Positions 54,788 through 63,706 of a stretch of 64,000 nt of DNA are shown in pieces. The DNA is from Pseudoduganella violacea (GTDB lineage: Bacteria > Pseudomonadota > Gammaproteobacteria > Burkholderiales > Burkholderiaceae_D). The stretch spans positions 651,304 through 715,303 of the forward strand of contig NZ_JACHXD010000001.1 in the NCBI RefSeq assembly GCF_014191875.1. Reading direction: 5' to 3'. Position 1 is the stretch's first letter. Each line of letters opens with the position of its first letter. The position numbers and the translations under genes were made by a program. The notes under the pieces are model-generated. The model saw nothing but the letters and a program-made list of their open reading frames with translations. It had not been told where the DNA came from and made no database searches.

Positions 54788-54814
54788 AATAAAAAAGCCC
54801 GCGCAAGGCGGGCT
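54788..54814 (-). terminator. Terminator after the D,D-carboxypeptidase gene
   Basis: AAGCCCGC and GCGGGCTT with a five-base loop; on the minus strand it is followed by a run of T, 20 bases past the dacC-like stop. Confidence 0.85.
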
Positions 54815-54833
54815 TGGGGAAAGCCGGGTCAGC

Positions 54834-55979
54834 TTATTTCAGCCAGAGACGGATCGAGTCCCATGCGCGGCCAAAGATCGATGCCTGGTTCACGGTTTCC
54901 AGCGCCACCACCGGCAGTTCCAGCAGCGGTTTGCCGTCCACCATCATCTTCAGCGAGCCGACGCGGGCGTTTTCCGCCACCGGGGCCACCAGCGGGTCTT
55001 TGCGTTCCAGCACCGGCTTCATCTTGGCGGCCACGCCCTTCGGCACGGTTACCAGCACGTCCTGCTTGAAGCCGATCTTCAGATTGCTCTTCGAGCCTTT
55101 CCAGATTTCCGGCGTATCCACGGCCTGGCCTTTGGAGTACAGCTTGACGGTGTCGAAGTTCTGGAAGCCCCAGTTCAGCAGCTTCTGGCTTTCCTGGGTA
55201 CGGGCCTGGTCGGAGGAGGTGCCCATTACCACCGAGATCAGACGGCGCTCATTGGCGCCGTTCGGACGGCGCGCCGAAGCCACCATGCAGTAGCCGGCCG
55301 CTTCGGTGTGGCCGGTCTTCATGCCGTCCACGGTCGGATCGAGCCACAGCAGACGGTTGCGGTTAGGCTGGGTGATCTTGTTGTAGGTGAAGCTCTTCAC
55401 AGAGTCGATCTTGTAGAACTCGGGGAAGTCCTGGATCACATGCTTGGCCAGCACCGACAGGTCTTGCGCGGTGGTGTAGTTTTCCGGGCTGGGCAGACCG
55501 TGCGGATTGGCGAAGCGGGTATTGGTCAGGCCCATGCGCTGGGCTTCGCGGTTCATCAGGGTGACGAAGGTGCCTTCGTCGCCGGCCACGGCTTCGGCCA
55601 GGGCGACGGCGGCGTCATTGCCGGATTGGACCATCAGGCCGTGCAGCAGGTCGCTGATCGATACCGGGGTGGCCGGGTCGATGAACATCTTCGAGCTGCT
55701 GGAATCGACTTTCCAGGCGCGCACCGAGACATTGACCTTCTGGTTCAGGTCCAGCTTCTTGTCGCGCAGGGCGCCGAAGGTGACGTAGGCCGTCATGATC
55801 TTCGTCAGCGAAGCCGGTTCGACGCGCGCATTCGGATCTTGCGAAGCAATGATCTGGCCGCTGGTGGCGTCCAGCAGCAGCCAGGACTTGGCGGCGATGG
55901 TCGGAGGAGGCAAGGATTGCGCCGAGGCGGCGGAGAAGAACAGCACACTGGTGGCCAGTGCCGCGAGGAATTTTTTCAT
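54834..55979 (-). CDS. D-alanyl-D-alanine carboxypeptidase (PBP5/6 type)
   Basis: 381 residues from ATG at 55979 (MKKFLAALATSVLFFSAASA, a signal peptide). Penicillin-binding motifs SLTK (about 56-59), SGN and KTG (in DGMKTGHTEAAG) are present, followed by the C-terminal PBP5-like beta domain and an amphipathic tail ending DSIRLWLK that would anchor it to the inner membrane. It trims the terminal D-Ala of peptidoglycan stem peptides. Start is preceded by a signal-less extension in frame that I left out. Likely dacA/dacC-like; the exact paralogue is not decided. Confidence 0.95.
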   Translation of the reverse strand: MKKFLAALATSVLFFSAASAQSLPPPTIAAKSWLLLDATSGQIIASQDPNARVEPASLTKIMTAYVTFGALRDKKLDLNQKVNVSVRAWKVDSSSSKMFIDPATPVSISDLLHGLMVQSGNDAAVALAEAVAGDEGTFVTLMNREAQRMGLTNTRFANPHGLPSPENYTTAQDLSVLAKHVIQDFPEFYKIDSVKSFTYNKITQPNRNRLLWLDPTVDGMKTGHTEAAGYCMVASARRPNGANERRLISVVMGTSSDQARTQESQKLLNWGFQNFDTVKLYSKGQAVDTPEIWKGSKSNLKIGFKQDVLVTVPKGVAAKMKPVLERKDPLVAPVAENARVGSLKMMVDGKPLLELPVVALETVNQASIFGRAWDSIRLWLK

Positions 55980-56057
55980 GGGGCGATGATCCAAGTAATT
56001 GATACAGAAGCGCATGCCGGCAGGGGTTCTGGCGGCATGGGCAAATATTATAGGCGC

Positions 56058-56708
56058 TTAATCGGCCTCGGCGGTGTCCTTTTGGCCCTGCCACAGGGCG
56101 ATCACCCAATTCTTGATGTGGCCCAGCTTGCGGTGGAAGAAGTGGTCGGCGCCCGGAATCACGATCACCGGAATGTCTTGCGGACGCGCCCAGTCCAGCA
56201 CTGCCTGCAGGGTGATGGTGTCGTCATGCTCGCCATGGATCAGGATGGTGTCGGCCGGCACATCGGCCAGCTGCCATTTGCCGGCGGCCGTGCCGACCAG
56301 CACCAGGCGCTCGGCCGGCGTGCCGGCGGCGCTCAGACGTTCCTGCAGTTTCGACTGCACGAAAGTGCCGAAGGAGAAGCCCGACAGTGCCACCGGCAGG
56401 TCCGGGAAGCGCTCGCGCATATGGTGGTAGAGGATTTCCATATCGTCGGTTTCGCCGTGGCCGTGGTCATGCACGCCTTCCGAGGCGCCGACGCCGCGGA
56501 AGTTGATGCGCGCCGCCACATAGCCCAGCGCCACGAAGGTGCGGGCCAGGGTCTGCGCGACCTTGTTGTCCATGGTGCCGCCGTACAGCGGATGCGGGTG
56601 GGCCACCAGCGCGATGCCGCGCGGCGTGCCGGCTGGCCAATCCAGCAGGCCTTCCATCTGGCCGGCGCCGCCGGCCAGGGTAAATTTTTCCGAGTTCTTG
56701 TTCAGCAT
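56058..56708 (-). CDS. Alpha/beta hydrolase
   Basis: 216 residues, small alpha/beta hydrolase: oxyanion-type HPHPLYGGTMDNKV, nucleophile elbow GFSFG (ALSGFSFGTFVQ), acid ILIHGEHDD and His in GADHFFHRKLGH. This pattern is typical of the short cytoplasmic YfhR/2-alpha-hydroxy-type or dienelactone-like hydrolases found next to ferredoxin genes in proteobacteria; substrate unknown. Five bases downstream of the ferredoxin-like gene on the same strand, likely one operon. Confidence 0.9.
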   Translation of the reverse strand: MLNKNSEKFTLAGGAGQMEGLLDWPAGTPRGIALVAHPHPLYGGTMDNKVAQTLARTFVALGYVAARINFRGVGASEGVHDHGHGETDDMEILYHHMRERFPDLPVALSGFSFGTFVQSKLQERLSAAGTPAERLVLVGTAAGKWQLADVPADTILIHGEHDDTITLQAVLDWARPQDIPVIVIPGADHFFHRKLGHIKNWVIALWQGQKDTAEAD

Positions 56709-56713
56709 ATAAA

Positions 56714-57031
56714 TTAAATCTTCAAACGTTCCACGACTTTGCCGCCGACCAGGTGGCTCTCGATGATTTCATCGATATCGCTGTTGTCGACGAAGGTATA
56801 CCAGGTGCCTTCCGGGTAGACCACCAGCACCGGGCCTTCCTCGCAGCGGTCCAGGCAACCTGCCTTGTTGATGCGGACCTTGCCTTCGCCATTGATGCCC
56901 AGTTCCTTGCAGCGTTTCTTGGCGTATTGCTGGGCCGCTTCCGCATTGTGGTCGGTGCAGCAAGGACGGCCATCGTCGCGCGTGTTCAGGCAAAAGAAGA
57001 CGTGGTGTTTATAGTAAGAGGTGTCGCTCAT
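56714..57031 (-). CDS. Thioredoxin-fold 2Fe-2S ferredoxin
   Basis: 105 residues. Cysteines in VFFCLNTRDDGRPCC and GCLDRCEEGPVLVVYPEG (one pair at about 14 and 24, the other at about 59 and 63) fit the shethna-type (thioredoxin-like) 2Fe-2S ferredoxins. Electron carrier in the cytoplasm; partner unknown. The gene precedes the alpha/beta hydrolase gene. Confidence 0.92.
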   Translation of the reverse strand: MSDTSYYKHHVFFCLNTRDDGRPCCTDHNAEAAQQYAKKRCKELGINGEGKVRINKAGCLDRCEEGPVLVVYPEGTWYTFVDNSDIDEIIESHLVGGKVVERLKI

Positions 57032-57085
57032 GGTGGTTTTCCTACAGTGTCTGGCGCAAGGCTGAATGCGTAATGATACCTGCGA

Positions 57086-58213
57086 TCAGGGTTTGTTGAG
57101 TTTATGTGAGGGCAGCCACAGGAACCACAATGCAAAGAAGGGCCAGAGCAGGGACAGGAATTGGGCCGCGCCGTTAAAGTTGAGGAACTTGCCCTGCACC
57201 CAGGTTTGCAGGGTGACGGCGAAGTAGGGATTGACCGGCGTGGTGTTGATCATTACGAGGCTGAGCAGCAGCGTGGCCGCCGCCAGCCGCCGCTGCGCCA
57301 GATGCGGCGCGAACGCCAGGCCGGCCAGCATGATGGCACCGATCAGGAAGCCGCCCTGCGCGCCCGGCGTGACCCAGACGAAGGCATTTTCGGGCGAGAA
57401 CAGCAGGGCCATGGCCAGCGATTTGACCAGCAGGGCGGCCGCGACCAGGCCGATGATCAGCAGGGGGCGCGGAGCCGGCTTGCGCAGCAGGCAAAGCAGG
57501 GTCAGGGCGGCACCCGTCATGCCGCAGGCGGTGACGATGGTTTCGGACAGCCAGTATTGCTCCACCGTCAGTTCCAGATCCTGGCGCACATAGGCGGTCA
57601 GGTCGATATCCATCTCCAGCAGCTCGGACAGCCATTCGGACAGAATGGGCAGCAGCTGCCCATGGCCGAACAGGAAGCTTTGCGGATAAATCTGCGCCAG
57701 CGGCCAGAGTCCCAGCAGCACCAGGCCTTGGCTGGCGTGCGGCGCGAACCAGCTTTGGCGCAGGCGGTAGAGCGGACTGCCTTCCAGCAGCTTGCTTGCC
57801 GTGAGCACGCCGACCAGCGCGCCGAAGGCGCAGCCGGCGGCATTGGTATAGAAGTCCAGGTTGGACGAGACGCGGCTGGGCAGGTAGGTCTGCACGCCCT
57901 CCATCAATCCCGAGACGAGGCAGCCGCAAACGGCCGCCAGCAGGAAGGCCCACACGCCGCGCAAGCGCGGATACATGGCATACACCAGCAGCACGCCGAA
58001 GGGGATGTAGCCGACCACATTGATCACCGCGTCGAACATGGTCCAATAGCGCGGCATCGAGGTCGACTCGAGGAAGATCAGCGGCGACAGTCCCTGGTTA
58101 TGCCAGCCGGAGAAGGGGAACCAGCTGGCATAGACGATCAGGAATAGATAGGCCAGCAGCGATGCGCGCGCTACCGGCGAGCCTTTGCGCGGCGCGACGG
58201 TGGTTTCGGTCAT
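57086..58213 (-). CDS. VanZ-like membrane protein
   Basis: 375 residues, about ten membrane helices. The N-terminal third has the VanZ pattern: LFLIVYASWFPFSGW, DAVINVVGYIPFGVLLVY and GLMEGVQTYLPSRVSSNLDFYTNAAG, typical of VanZ family proteins; the rest is a further membrane domain. VanZ confers slight teicoplanin resistance, but most homologues have no known role. It lies three bases after the Mla-type auxiliary lipoprotein gene, on the same strand. Confidence 0.88.
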   Translation of the reverse strand: MTETTVAPRKGSPVARASLLAYLFLIVYASWFPFSGWHNQGLSPLIFLESTSMPRYWTMFDAVINVVGYIPFGVLLVYAMYPRLRGVWAFLLAAVCGCLVSGLMEGVQTYLPSRVSSNLDFYTNAAGCAFGALVGVLTASKLLEGSPLYRLRQSWFAPHASQGLVLLGLWPLAQIYPQSFLFGHGQLLPILSEWLSELLEMDIDLTAYVRQDLELTVEQYWLSETIVTACGMTGAALTLLCLLRKPAPRPLLIIGLVAAALLVKSLAMALLFSPENAFVWVTPGAQGGFLIGAIMLAGLAFAPHLAQRRLAAATLLLSLVMINTTPVNPYFAVTLQTWVQGKFLNFNGAAQFLSLLWPFFALWFLWLPSHKLNKP

Positions 58214-58216
58214 GCC

Positions 58217-58816
58217 TTACTGCTGCGGAAGCGTGGCGAGCCAGGCCAGGATATCGGCGGCGATGGCGTCGGTGCCGCCGGCCAGCGCCTGCGCCCCGCC
58301 AGGCGCGTCGGCGCTCGGCGCCGGCATGCTGCGGCTGAAGGTGCGCTGGTCCACCAGGCGGTGGGCGCGGAACAGCGAGGCGCGCACCGAGATGCTGGCC
58401 GTGCTTTGCTGCGGGCTGCTGAAGTTCTGCGAGAACTCGTCGGCCTCGATGCGCAGCAGCGGCAGGCCGGCCGCCGCGTCCTGCGTGCCCAGCACCTTGA
58501 CGCCGGACTGCGCGATGCGCGCCTTCACGCGCTGCGTCATCAACTGCAGCGGCGTCACGCTCCAGCTATTGTAGGCATAGGGGCGCGGCTGCTGGGCGTC
58601 CTCATACAGCAGGCGGTAGTGCATGCGTTGGCTGTCCAGCGAGGCGGGGCCGGCAATGTCGGCCACCACCAGCGCCGGCAGGACCGGCGCGGCGGGCGCG
58701 CCAGCCATGGCCGGCAGCGGGCCGAAGTCGAAGGCGGTCGGATGGACGGCCTTGCTGCCGGCGCAGCCGGACAGGATGGCGGCGCAGGCCAGAAGCGGAA
58801 GCAGGCGTGTATGCAT
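58217..58816 (-). CDS. ABC-type transport auxiliary lipoprotein (PqiC/LptM-like, MCE operon)
   Basis: 199 residues from the ATG at 58816, preferred over one at 58828 because GAGGA then precedes it at good spacing. Lipoprotein signal MHTRLLPLLACAAILSGC. The mature part, with FDFGPLP, VVADIAGPASLDSQRMHYRLLYEDAQQPRPYAYNSW in family order, is the ABC-transport auxiliary (DUF330-like) domain that pairs with MCE proteins. Probably an outer-membrane partner of the MlaD-like protein encoded upstream. Confidence 0.87.
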   Translation of the reverse strand: MHTRLLPLLACAAILSGCAGSKAVHPTAFDFGPLPAMAGAPAAPVLPALVVADIAGPASLDSQRMHYRLLYEDAQQPRPYAYNSWSVTPLQLMTQRVKARIAQSGVKVLGTQDAAAGLPLLRIEADEFSQNFSSPQQSTASISVRASLFRAHRLVDQRTFSRSMPAPSADAPGGAQALAGGTDAIAADILAWLATLPQQ

Positions 58817-58824
58817 GGTGGTCC

Positions 58825-59763
58825 TCATTTTTTCGGCGCCACGAAGCCGTCTTCGCCGGGGCCAGGCGGAGTGCCGGGCGCGCCGAACAAGATGCTTTGC
58901 GGGCGGTCGTTCAGGGTGTTCATGGTACGGCGCACCGCGCGCATCGAGGAACGCGTTTCATCGGTCAGGCCGGTGATGCCGGGCAGGGCTTCCAGCTCGA
59001 TGCCGGTGGTGACGGCGTCGAGCGAATTGCCGACGCGGTCCACCGTGCCGGTGATGCGGGTGATGGCGCCGTCCGGCCCCTGCAGGCTGGTGGTCAGCTT
59101 GTTCACATCGGTGGCCAGGCGGTTTACCGAAGCCAGCGTGCTGTGCGCCTGGTCGGCCAGCGCCGGCAGCTTGTCGACGGTGGGCGCGAGCTGTTGCGAC
59201 AGTTCGCGGTAGGACTTGGCCGTGGCGCTGACGTCGGCGAAAGCGGCCAGGATGGTTTTTTGGTTCTCGGGACTGAGCAGGGTATTCAGCTTGGCCGCCG
59301 CCGCTTCCGATTGCGAGAGAATGGCTTTGCCGCGCTTTTCCAGCTGGTCGAACAGGCCTGGCTGCAGCGGAATGCGGCTGGGATTGGCCTTGCTGGTGCC
59401 CAGGCGTGGCGAACCCACCGATTCGTCATCGAGCTGGATATAGGCGATGCCGGTCACGCCCTGGTAGCCCAGGGTGGCGTAGGTGGTGCGGGTGATGGGT
59501 GTTTCCGGGTCCACGCTCAGGTGCACGATGATCTGGCCGGCGTTGTTTGGATCGAAGTCGATATCGTCCACCTTGCCCACTTCCAAGCCGCGGTAGCGCA
59601 CCGCCGCCTGCGGGTTCAGGCCGGGGATCGAGAGCGTGGTCGCCAGCAGATAGGGATTGCGCTCGATGCGGTCGCGGTTGAACCAGATGCCGAACAGCAC
59701 CGCCGCCGTCAGCAGGGCGAGGGTGAAGAAGCCTGTCATTAAAGCGTGCGATTTGTTTTCCAT
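58825..59763 (-). CDS. MlaD/MCE family protein
   Basis: 312 residues. N-terminal membrane anchor (SHALMTGFFTLALLTAAVLFGIW), one MCE domain at about 38-120 (YLLATTLSIPGLNPQAAVRYRGLEVGKVDDIDF) and a long C-terminal helical region with many ALxxV-like repeats that may form a tunnel. It would carry lipids between membranes together with the permease and ATPase encoded upstream. Overlaps the lipoprotein gene region, all in one operon. Confidence 0.93.
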   Translation of the reverse strand: MENKSHALMTGFFTLALLTAAVLFGIWFNRDRIERNPYLLATTLSIPGLNPQAAVRYRGLEVGKVDDIDFDPNNAGQIIVHLSVDPETPITRTTYATLGYQGVTGIAYIQLDDESVGSPRLGTSKANPSRIPLQPGLFDQLEKRGKAILSQSEAAAAKLNTLLSPENQKTILAAFADVSATAKSYRELSQQLAPTVDKLPALADQAHSTLASVNRLATDVNKLTTSLQGPDGAITRITGTVDRVGNSLDAVTTGIELEALPGITGLTDETRSSMRAVRRTMNTLNDRPQSILFGAPGTPPGPGEDGFVAPKK

Positions 59764-59784
59764 GCCTGCTCCTTGTCTGCTGCG

Positions 59785-60615
59785 CTATTCCAGCGCTTCC
59801 AGGGCGCGCTTGCCGCGGTCGCCCAGGAAAAAATCCTTGATAAACGGGTGGTCGAACTGGATCACCTCGCGCGTCGGCCCCACCGCGATCACATGCTTTT
59901 CCGCCAGCACCGCGATGCGGGTGGAGAGGGCGAACAGCGTATCCAGATCGTGCGTCACCATCACCACCGTCAGTCCCAGCTCGCGGTGCAGGGACTTGAT
60001 CAGGGCCACGAAGCTTTCCGACAGGTCGGGATCGAGGCCGGCCGTCGGCTCGTCCAGGAACAGCAACTGCGGTTCCAGCGCCAGGGCGCGTGCCAAGGCC
60101 ACGCGCTTGATCATGCCGCCCGAGAGATCGGACGGCATCTTGTTCGCATGCTCCGGGCCCAGGCCCACCATATTCATTTTCAGCAGCACCGCCGCGCGTA
60201 TCAATTCCGGCGACAGGGCGTGCAGCTCGCGCATCGGTTGGGCGACATTGTCGAATACCGTCAGCGCCGAATACAGTGCGCCTTGCTGGAACAGCATGCC
60301 CCAGTGATTGCGCAACTGCTGCAGGTGCTCGGCCGACGCTTGCGAGATATCCTCGCCGAAGATGCGCACGCAGCCGCGCGAAGGCCGTTCCAGTCCCAGC
60401 ATCTGGCGCAGCAGCACGGTCTTGCCGGTGCCGGAGCCGCCCACCAGCGACAGGATTTCGCCCTGCTCGATCGTCAGGTTCAGCTCATTGTGGATGACGG
60501 TGCGGCCGAACTTCGTCTGCAGATTGGTGATCTCGACCACCGGCACGCTGCCGTCCAGCGTCAGCTGGCTGCCGCCGTTCGGGCAACTGCTTTCTTCCGT
60601 GGACGTTTCGCTCAT
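59785..60615 (-). CDS. MlaF-like ABC transporter ATPase
   Basis: 276 residues. Walker A GGSGTGKTVLLRQ, signature LSGGMIKRVALARAL, Walker B LLFLDEPTAGLDP and the H-loop VVMVTHDLDT are complete. Drives lipid transport by the MCE system. Start ATG overlaps the permease stop as TGATG. Confidence 0.95.
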   Translation of the reverse strand: MSETSTEESSCPNGGSQLTLDGSVPVVEITNLQTKFGRTVIHNELNLTIEQGEILSLVGGSGTGKTVLLRQMLGLERPSRGCVRIFGEDISQASAEHLQQLRNHWGMLFQQGALYSALTVFDNVAQPMRELHALSPELIRAAVLLKMNMVGLGPEHANKMPSDLSGGMIKRVALARALALEPQLLFLDEPTAGLDPDLSESFVALIKSLHRELGLTVVMVTHDLDTLFALSTRIAVLAEKHVIAVGPTREVIQFDHPFIKDFFLGDRGKRALEALE

Positions 60616-61745
60616 CAGTAACCCACTCCATTGAAGACGATGGCGAACACCGCGTCGGCCAGGATCACTACCGTAATCGCCGTCACCACCGAAGTGGTTG
60701 TGCCGCGTCCCAGGCTTTCCGTATTCGGCTTGATGCGCAGGCCGAAATGGCAGGATACCAGCGCGATCAGCACGCCGAAGACCGCGCCTTTGCCCAGGCC
60801 AATCATATAGTTCGCCAGCGGCACCGCATCCGGCAGCTTCTGGATGAAGTAGCGCGCCGACAGGTTCAGCTCAATCTTGGCCGAGACCATGCCGCCGATC
60901 AGCGCCGCGCAATCGGTCCAGATCACCAGCAGCGGCATCGAAATCGCCAGCGCCACCACTTTTGGCAGGATCAGGCGGAAGCCATGCGAGATGCCCATCA
61001 CCAGCATGGCGTCCAATTCCTCCGTCACGCGCATCACGCCCAGCTGCGCCGTAATCGATGAGCCGGAGCGGCCCGCCACCAGGATCGCCGCCAGCAGCGG
61101 CCCCAGTTCGCGGATCACGCTCATGCCCAGCAGGTTGACCAGATAGATGTCGCCGCCGAAGGTGCGCAACTGCTGGGCCGACAGATAAGACAGCACCACG
61201 CCGATCAGAAAGCCTACCAAGGCCGTGATGGCCAGCGCCTGGAAGCCGGCATGGAAAATATTCGCCGAGATTTCGCGCCAGGGACCGCGGATCGGGTGGC
61301 GCGCGAAGCGGCCTAGATCCAGCGTCACCTGGCCGATCAGGCGCACAAAGCCGCGCAGATGCTCGAAGAAATCGAGCATGCCGAAGCCCAGCGTCTGTAT
61401 CCAGCCCAGATGCGTGCGGCGCTCGCGCGGCAGTTCTAGTGGCCCGGTGCTTTCCAGGCGTTTGAAAAATTCATCCTGGCCATCCGCCAGTTTTAGGGAT
61501 GCGGGGCGTTTATTGCCCCAGGCGCTCCAGAAAACCTGGGCGCCGATATGGTCCATGCTGCCGATACCGCTCAGATCCCATTGCAAGCCGGCGTCATTGC
61601 GCAATTGATCCAGCTTGCCGCTGATGTCGCGCATGCGCTTGCCCTGGGCCAGTGCGTGCACCTGCCATACGCCGCTGGCTGTCACGGTGCGTCCCGACGC
61701 GTCGCCGGGGCTGAAGGTCAATATTGGCTCTTGTGCAATGGGCAT
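60615..61745 (-). CDS. MlaE-like permease with N-terminal STAS-like domain
   Basis: 376 residues. The C-terminal part (about 130-376) is an MlaE permease (YLVNLLGMSVIRELGPLLAAILVAGRSGSSITAQLG and NYMIGLGKGAVFGVLIALVSCHFG). The N-terminal 120 residues (SGVWQVHALAQGKRMRDISGKLDQL, WDLSGIGSMDHIGAQVFW) look like a STAS domain fused to it, an arrangement also known in other proteobacteria that would regulate transport. First gene of the MCE operon. Confidence 0.93.
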   Translation of the reverse strand: MPIAQEPILTFSPGDASGRTVTASGVWQVHALAQGKRMRDISGKLDQLRNDAGLQWDLSGIGSMDHIGAQVFWSAWGNKRPASLKLADGQDEFFKRLESTGPLELPRERRTHLGWIQTLGFGMLDFFEHLRGFVRLIGQVTLDLGRFARHPIRGPWREISANIFHAGFQALAITALVGFLIGVVLSYLSAQQLRTFGGDIYLVNLLGMSVIRELGPLLAAILVAGRSGSSITAQLGVMRVTEELDAMLVMGISHGFRLILPKVVALAISMPLLVIWTDCAALIGGMVSAKIELNLSARYFIQKLPDAVPLANYMIGLGKGAVFGVLIALVSCHFGLRIKPNTESLGRGTTTSVVTAITVVILADAVFAIVFNGVGY

Positions 61746-61820
61746 GCCGCCAGTGTAAGTGAGTTTCGTTTCCGCCGCTACCGCCTTGCGAGCGAGGCGG
61801 CTGGCGGAAGGGGCTGGAAA

Positions 61821-63314
61821 TCAGGCCGCCAGATGGCGCGCTTGCCGCAGCGGGGCGGCCGAATCGGCGCGCTGCACCTTGTCCTTGCCGCCGGATTTGG
61901 CGCGCACCGCATGGCCATCGCGCGCCAGCAGCTCGCCGGCCTCCGCTTCGCCGAGGAGTTGCGCCAGGTAGCGCTGCACCAGCCCTGCCAGGCGATCCAG
62001 GGCGATGCGGTGGGTGGCGTCGGTATTCTTATAGAGCCAGTCCGAGAATGCCATGAAATTATAGAAAGGCCGGTCGCCCAGCAATACCGGCGTGGTCTGC
62101 GTGAAGCGTCCCGAGTTCGCCACCAGGTCCCAGTAGCGCGCGAAACGCACCAGCTTTTGCATGGTGGGAAAGTCGATATCGCGGTTGGCCAGGATCGTAT
62201 AGGGTGGATGCGGATCGAAGACCAGGCCGAATTCCTCGGTATGGCGGATGATGGGCGTGCCGCGCAGGCGCTTGAGAATGCCGAACTGGATTTCGTGCGG
62301 GCCGAGCGCCCACAGCTTGTCGAAACCCTCGGCAAAGCTTTCCACCGTTTCGCCGGGCAGGCCGGCAATCAGGTCCACGTGCATGTGGACGTGCGAATGC
62401 TCGCACAGCCAACGGATATTGTCGGCCGCTTTCTGGTTGTCCTGCTTGCGGCTGATATTCGACTGCACCACCGGATTGAAACTCTGGATGCCGATCTCGA
62501 ACTGCAGCGCGCCAGGCGGGAATTTGGCGATGCCTTCCTTCAGCGCGTCGGGCAAGTGGTCTGGCACCAGTTCGAAGTGGGCGTACACCGGGTCTTCCGG
62601 ATTCGCTGCCAGCTTGTCGAGGAAGAACTGCATGATCTTCAAACTGGTCTTGATATTCAGGTTGAAAGTACGGTCGACGAACTTGAACAGGCGGGCGCCG
62701 CGCGCATGCAGGCTTTCCATCTCGGCCAGGAAGCTATCGATATTGAAGGGCCAGGCTGTCTTGTCCAGCGCCGACAGGCAGAACTCGCACTTGAAGGGGC
62801 AGCCGCGCGATGCCTCCACATACAAGGTACGGTGGGCGATGTCCTCATCCGCGTATAAAGAATAGGGCAGGGCGATTTCCGCCATCGGCGGCTGCACGCC
62901 CGCATGCACCTTCATCAGCGGCTTTGGTCCGTTCAGGATTTCATTGCACAGCTTGGGGAAGGTGACATCGCCCCAGCCGGTCACCACATAATCGGCCAGC
63001 TGGACGATATGCTGCTCATTGGTCTCGTGCGAGACTTCCGGGCCGCCCAGCACGATCACCAGCTTGGGCGCGACCCGTTTCAGCATCGCCACCAGCTTGG
63101 CCGTCTCCTCGACATTCCATATATAGACGCCGAAGCCGACGATCTTCGGTTCCGCCGCCAGGATGCGCTCCACCATTTCCGTGGTCTTGGCGCCGCTCAC
63201 GAACTCCTGGATGCGGGTCTGCTCTTTCAGCGCCCCCATATTCGCAAGCAGGTAGCGCAGCCCAAGGGAAGCATGGGTGTAGCGGGCATTGAGGGTGGAA
63301 AGCAGGATAGTCAT
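61821..63314 (-). CDS. B12-binding-domain radical SAM protein
   Basis: 497 residues from ATG at 63314 (MTILLSTLNARYTHASLG). N-terminal cobalamin-binding-like domain (about 1-135), then a radical SAM core with CPFKCEFC (CxxxCxxC, about residue 180) and DLIAGLPGETVESF, and a C-terminal DUF4080-like domain. B12-dependent radical SAM enzymes of this kind often methylate or modify tRNA or natural products; the substrate cannot be deduced. Isolated between the MCE operon and rRNA. Confidence 0.92.
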   Translation of the reverse strand: MTILLSTLNARYTHASLGLRYLLANMGALKEQTRIQEFVSGAKTTEMVERILAAEPKIVGFGVYIWNVEETAKLVAMLKRVAPKLVIVLGGPEVSHETNEQHIVQLADYVVTGWGDVTFPKLCNEILNGPKPLMKVHAGVQPPMAEIALPYSLYADEDIAHRTLYVEASRGCPFKCEFCLSALDKTAWPFNIDSFLAEMESLHARGARLFKFVDRTFNLNIKTSLKIMQFFLDKLAANPEDPVYAHFELVPDHLPDALKEGIAKFPPGALQFEIGIQSFNPVVQSNISRKQDNQKAADNIRWLCEHSHVHMHVDLIAGLPGETVESFAEGFDKLWALGPHEIQFGILKRLRGTPIIRHTEEFGLVFDPHPPYTILANRDIDFPTMQKLVRFARYWDLVANSGRFTQTTPVLLGDRPFYNFMAFSDWLYKNTDATHRIALDRLAGLVQRYLAQLLGEAEAGELLARDGHAVRAKSGGKDKVQRADSAAPLRQARHLAA

Positions 63315-63706
63315 GAGGCGGGATGAAGATGAGGCGCGAAAAGTCACATTTTACCCTTGCGCGCCGGCCGCAGGTTCGCTATAGTTCTGTCCCTCGCAAC
63401 GCAGCGCAAGCAGCGAAGCGAAGATGGGAAAACAGGAAGCTTGACGGTTCATCGGAAATACTAGATAATCTCGCTTCTCTGCTGCTGACAAACACAACGC
63501 TTTGTCGATAAGTGCAGCGATCAGGATCTTTAAAAATTAACAGTCGATAAGTGTGGGCGTTTGATGATGTGCCCGGGACTTTGGTCCTGAAGCTCAAATA
63601 ATAGATTCAAACGCTCATACAAATATATTAAACGTGACCTTCGCAAGAAGGGATCGTCAGTATTTTGAGTGAGTGACCCCGGCAGCAATGCCGGACAACA
63701 GAGATT
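63315..63706 (+). promoter_or_regulatory. rRNA leader region
   Basis: 392 bases. Contains the rRNA promoter (63441-63469), a boxA-like antiterminator (GATCTTTAAAAATT, 63525-63538), and the leader GATAAGTGTGGGCGTTTGATG-type sequence known from related rRNA operons. No gene is present; the first 90 bases show nothing specific. Confidence 0.75.
63441..63469 (+). promoter_or_regulatory. rRNA operon promoter
   Basis: TTGACG at 63441-63446, a 17-base spacer, GATAAT at 63464-63469, then a CTCGCTT-type start region near 63476. Expected for a strongly expressed rrn promoter. Confidence 0.8.
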
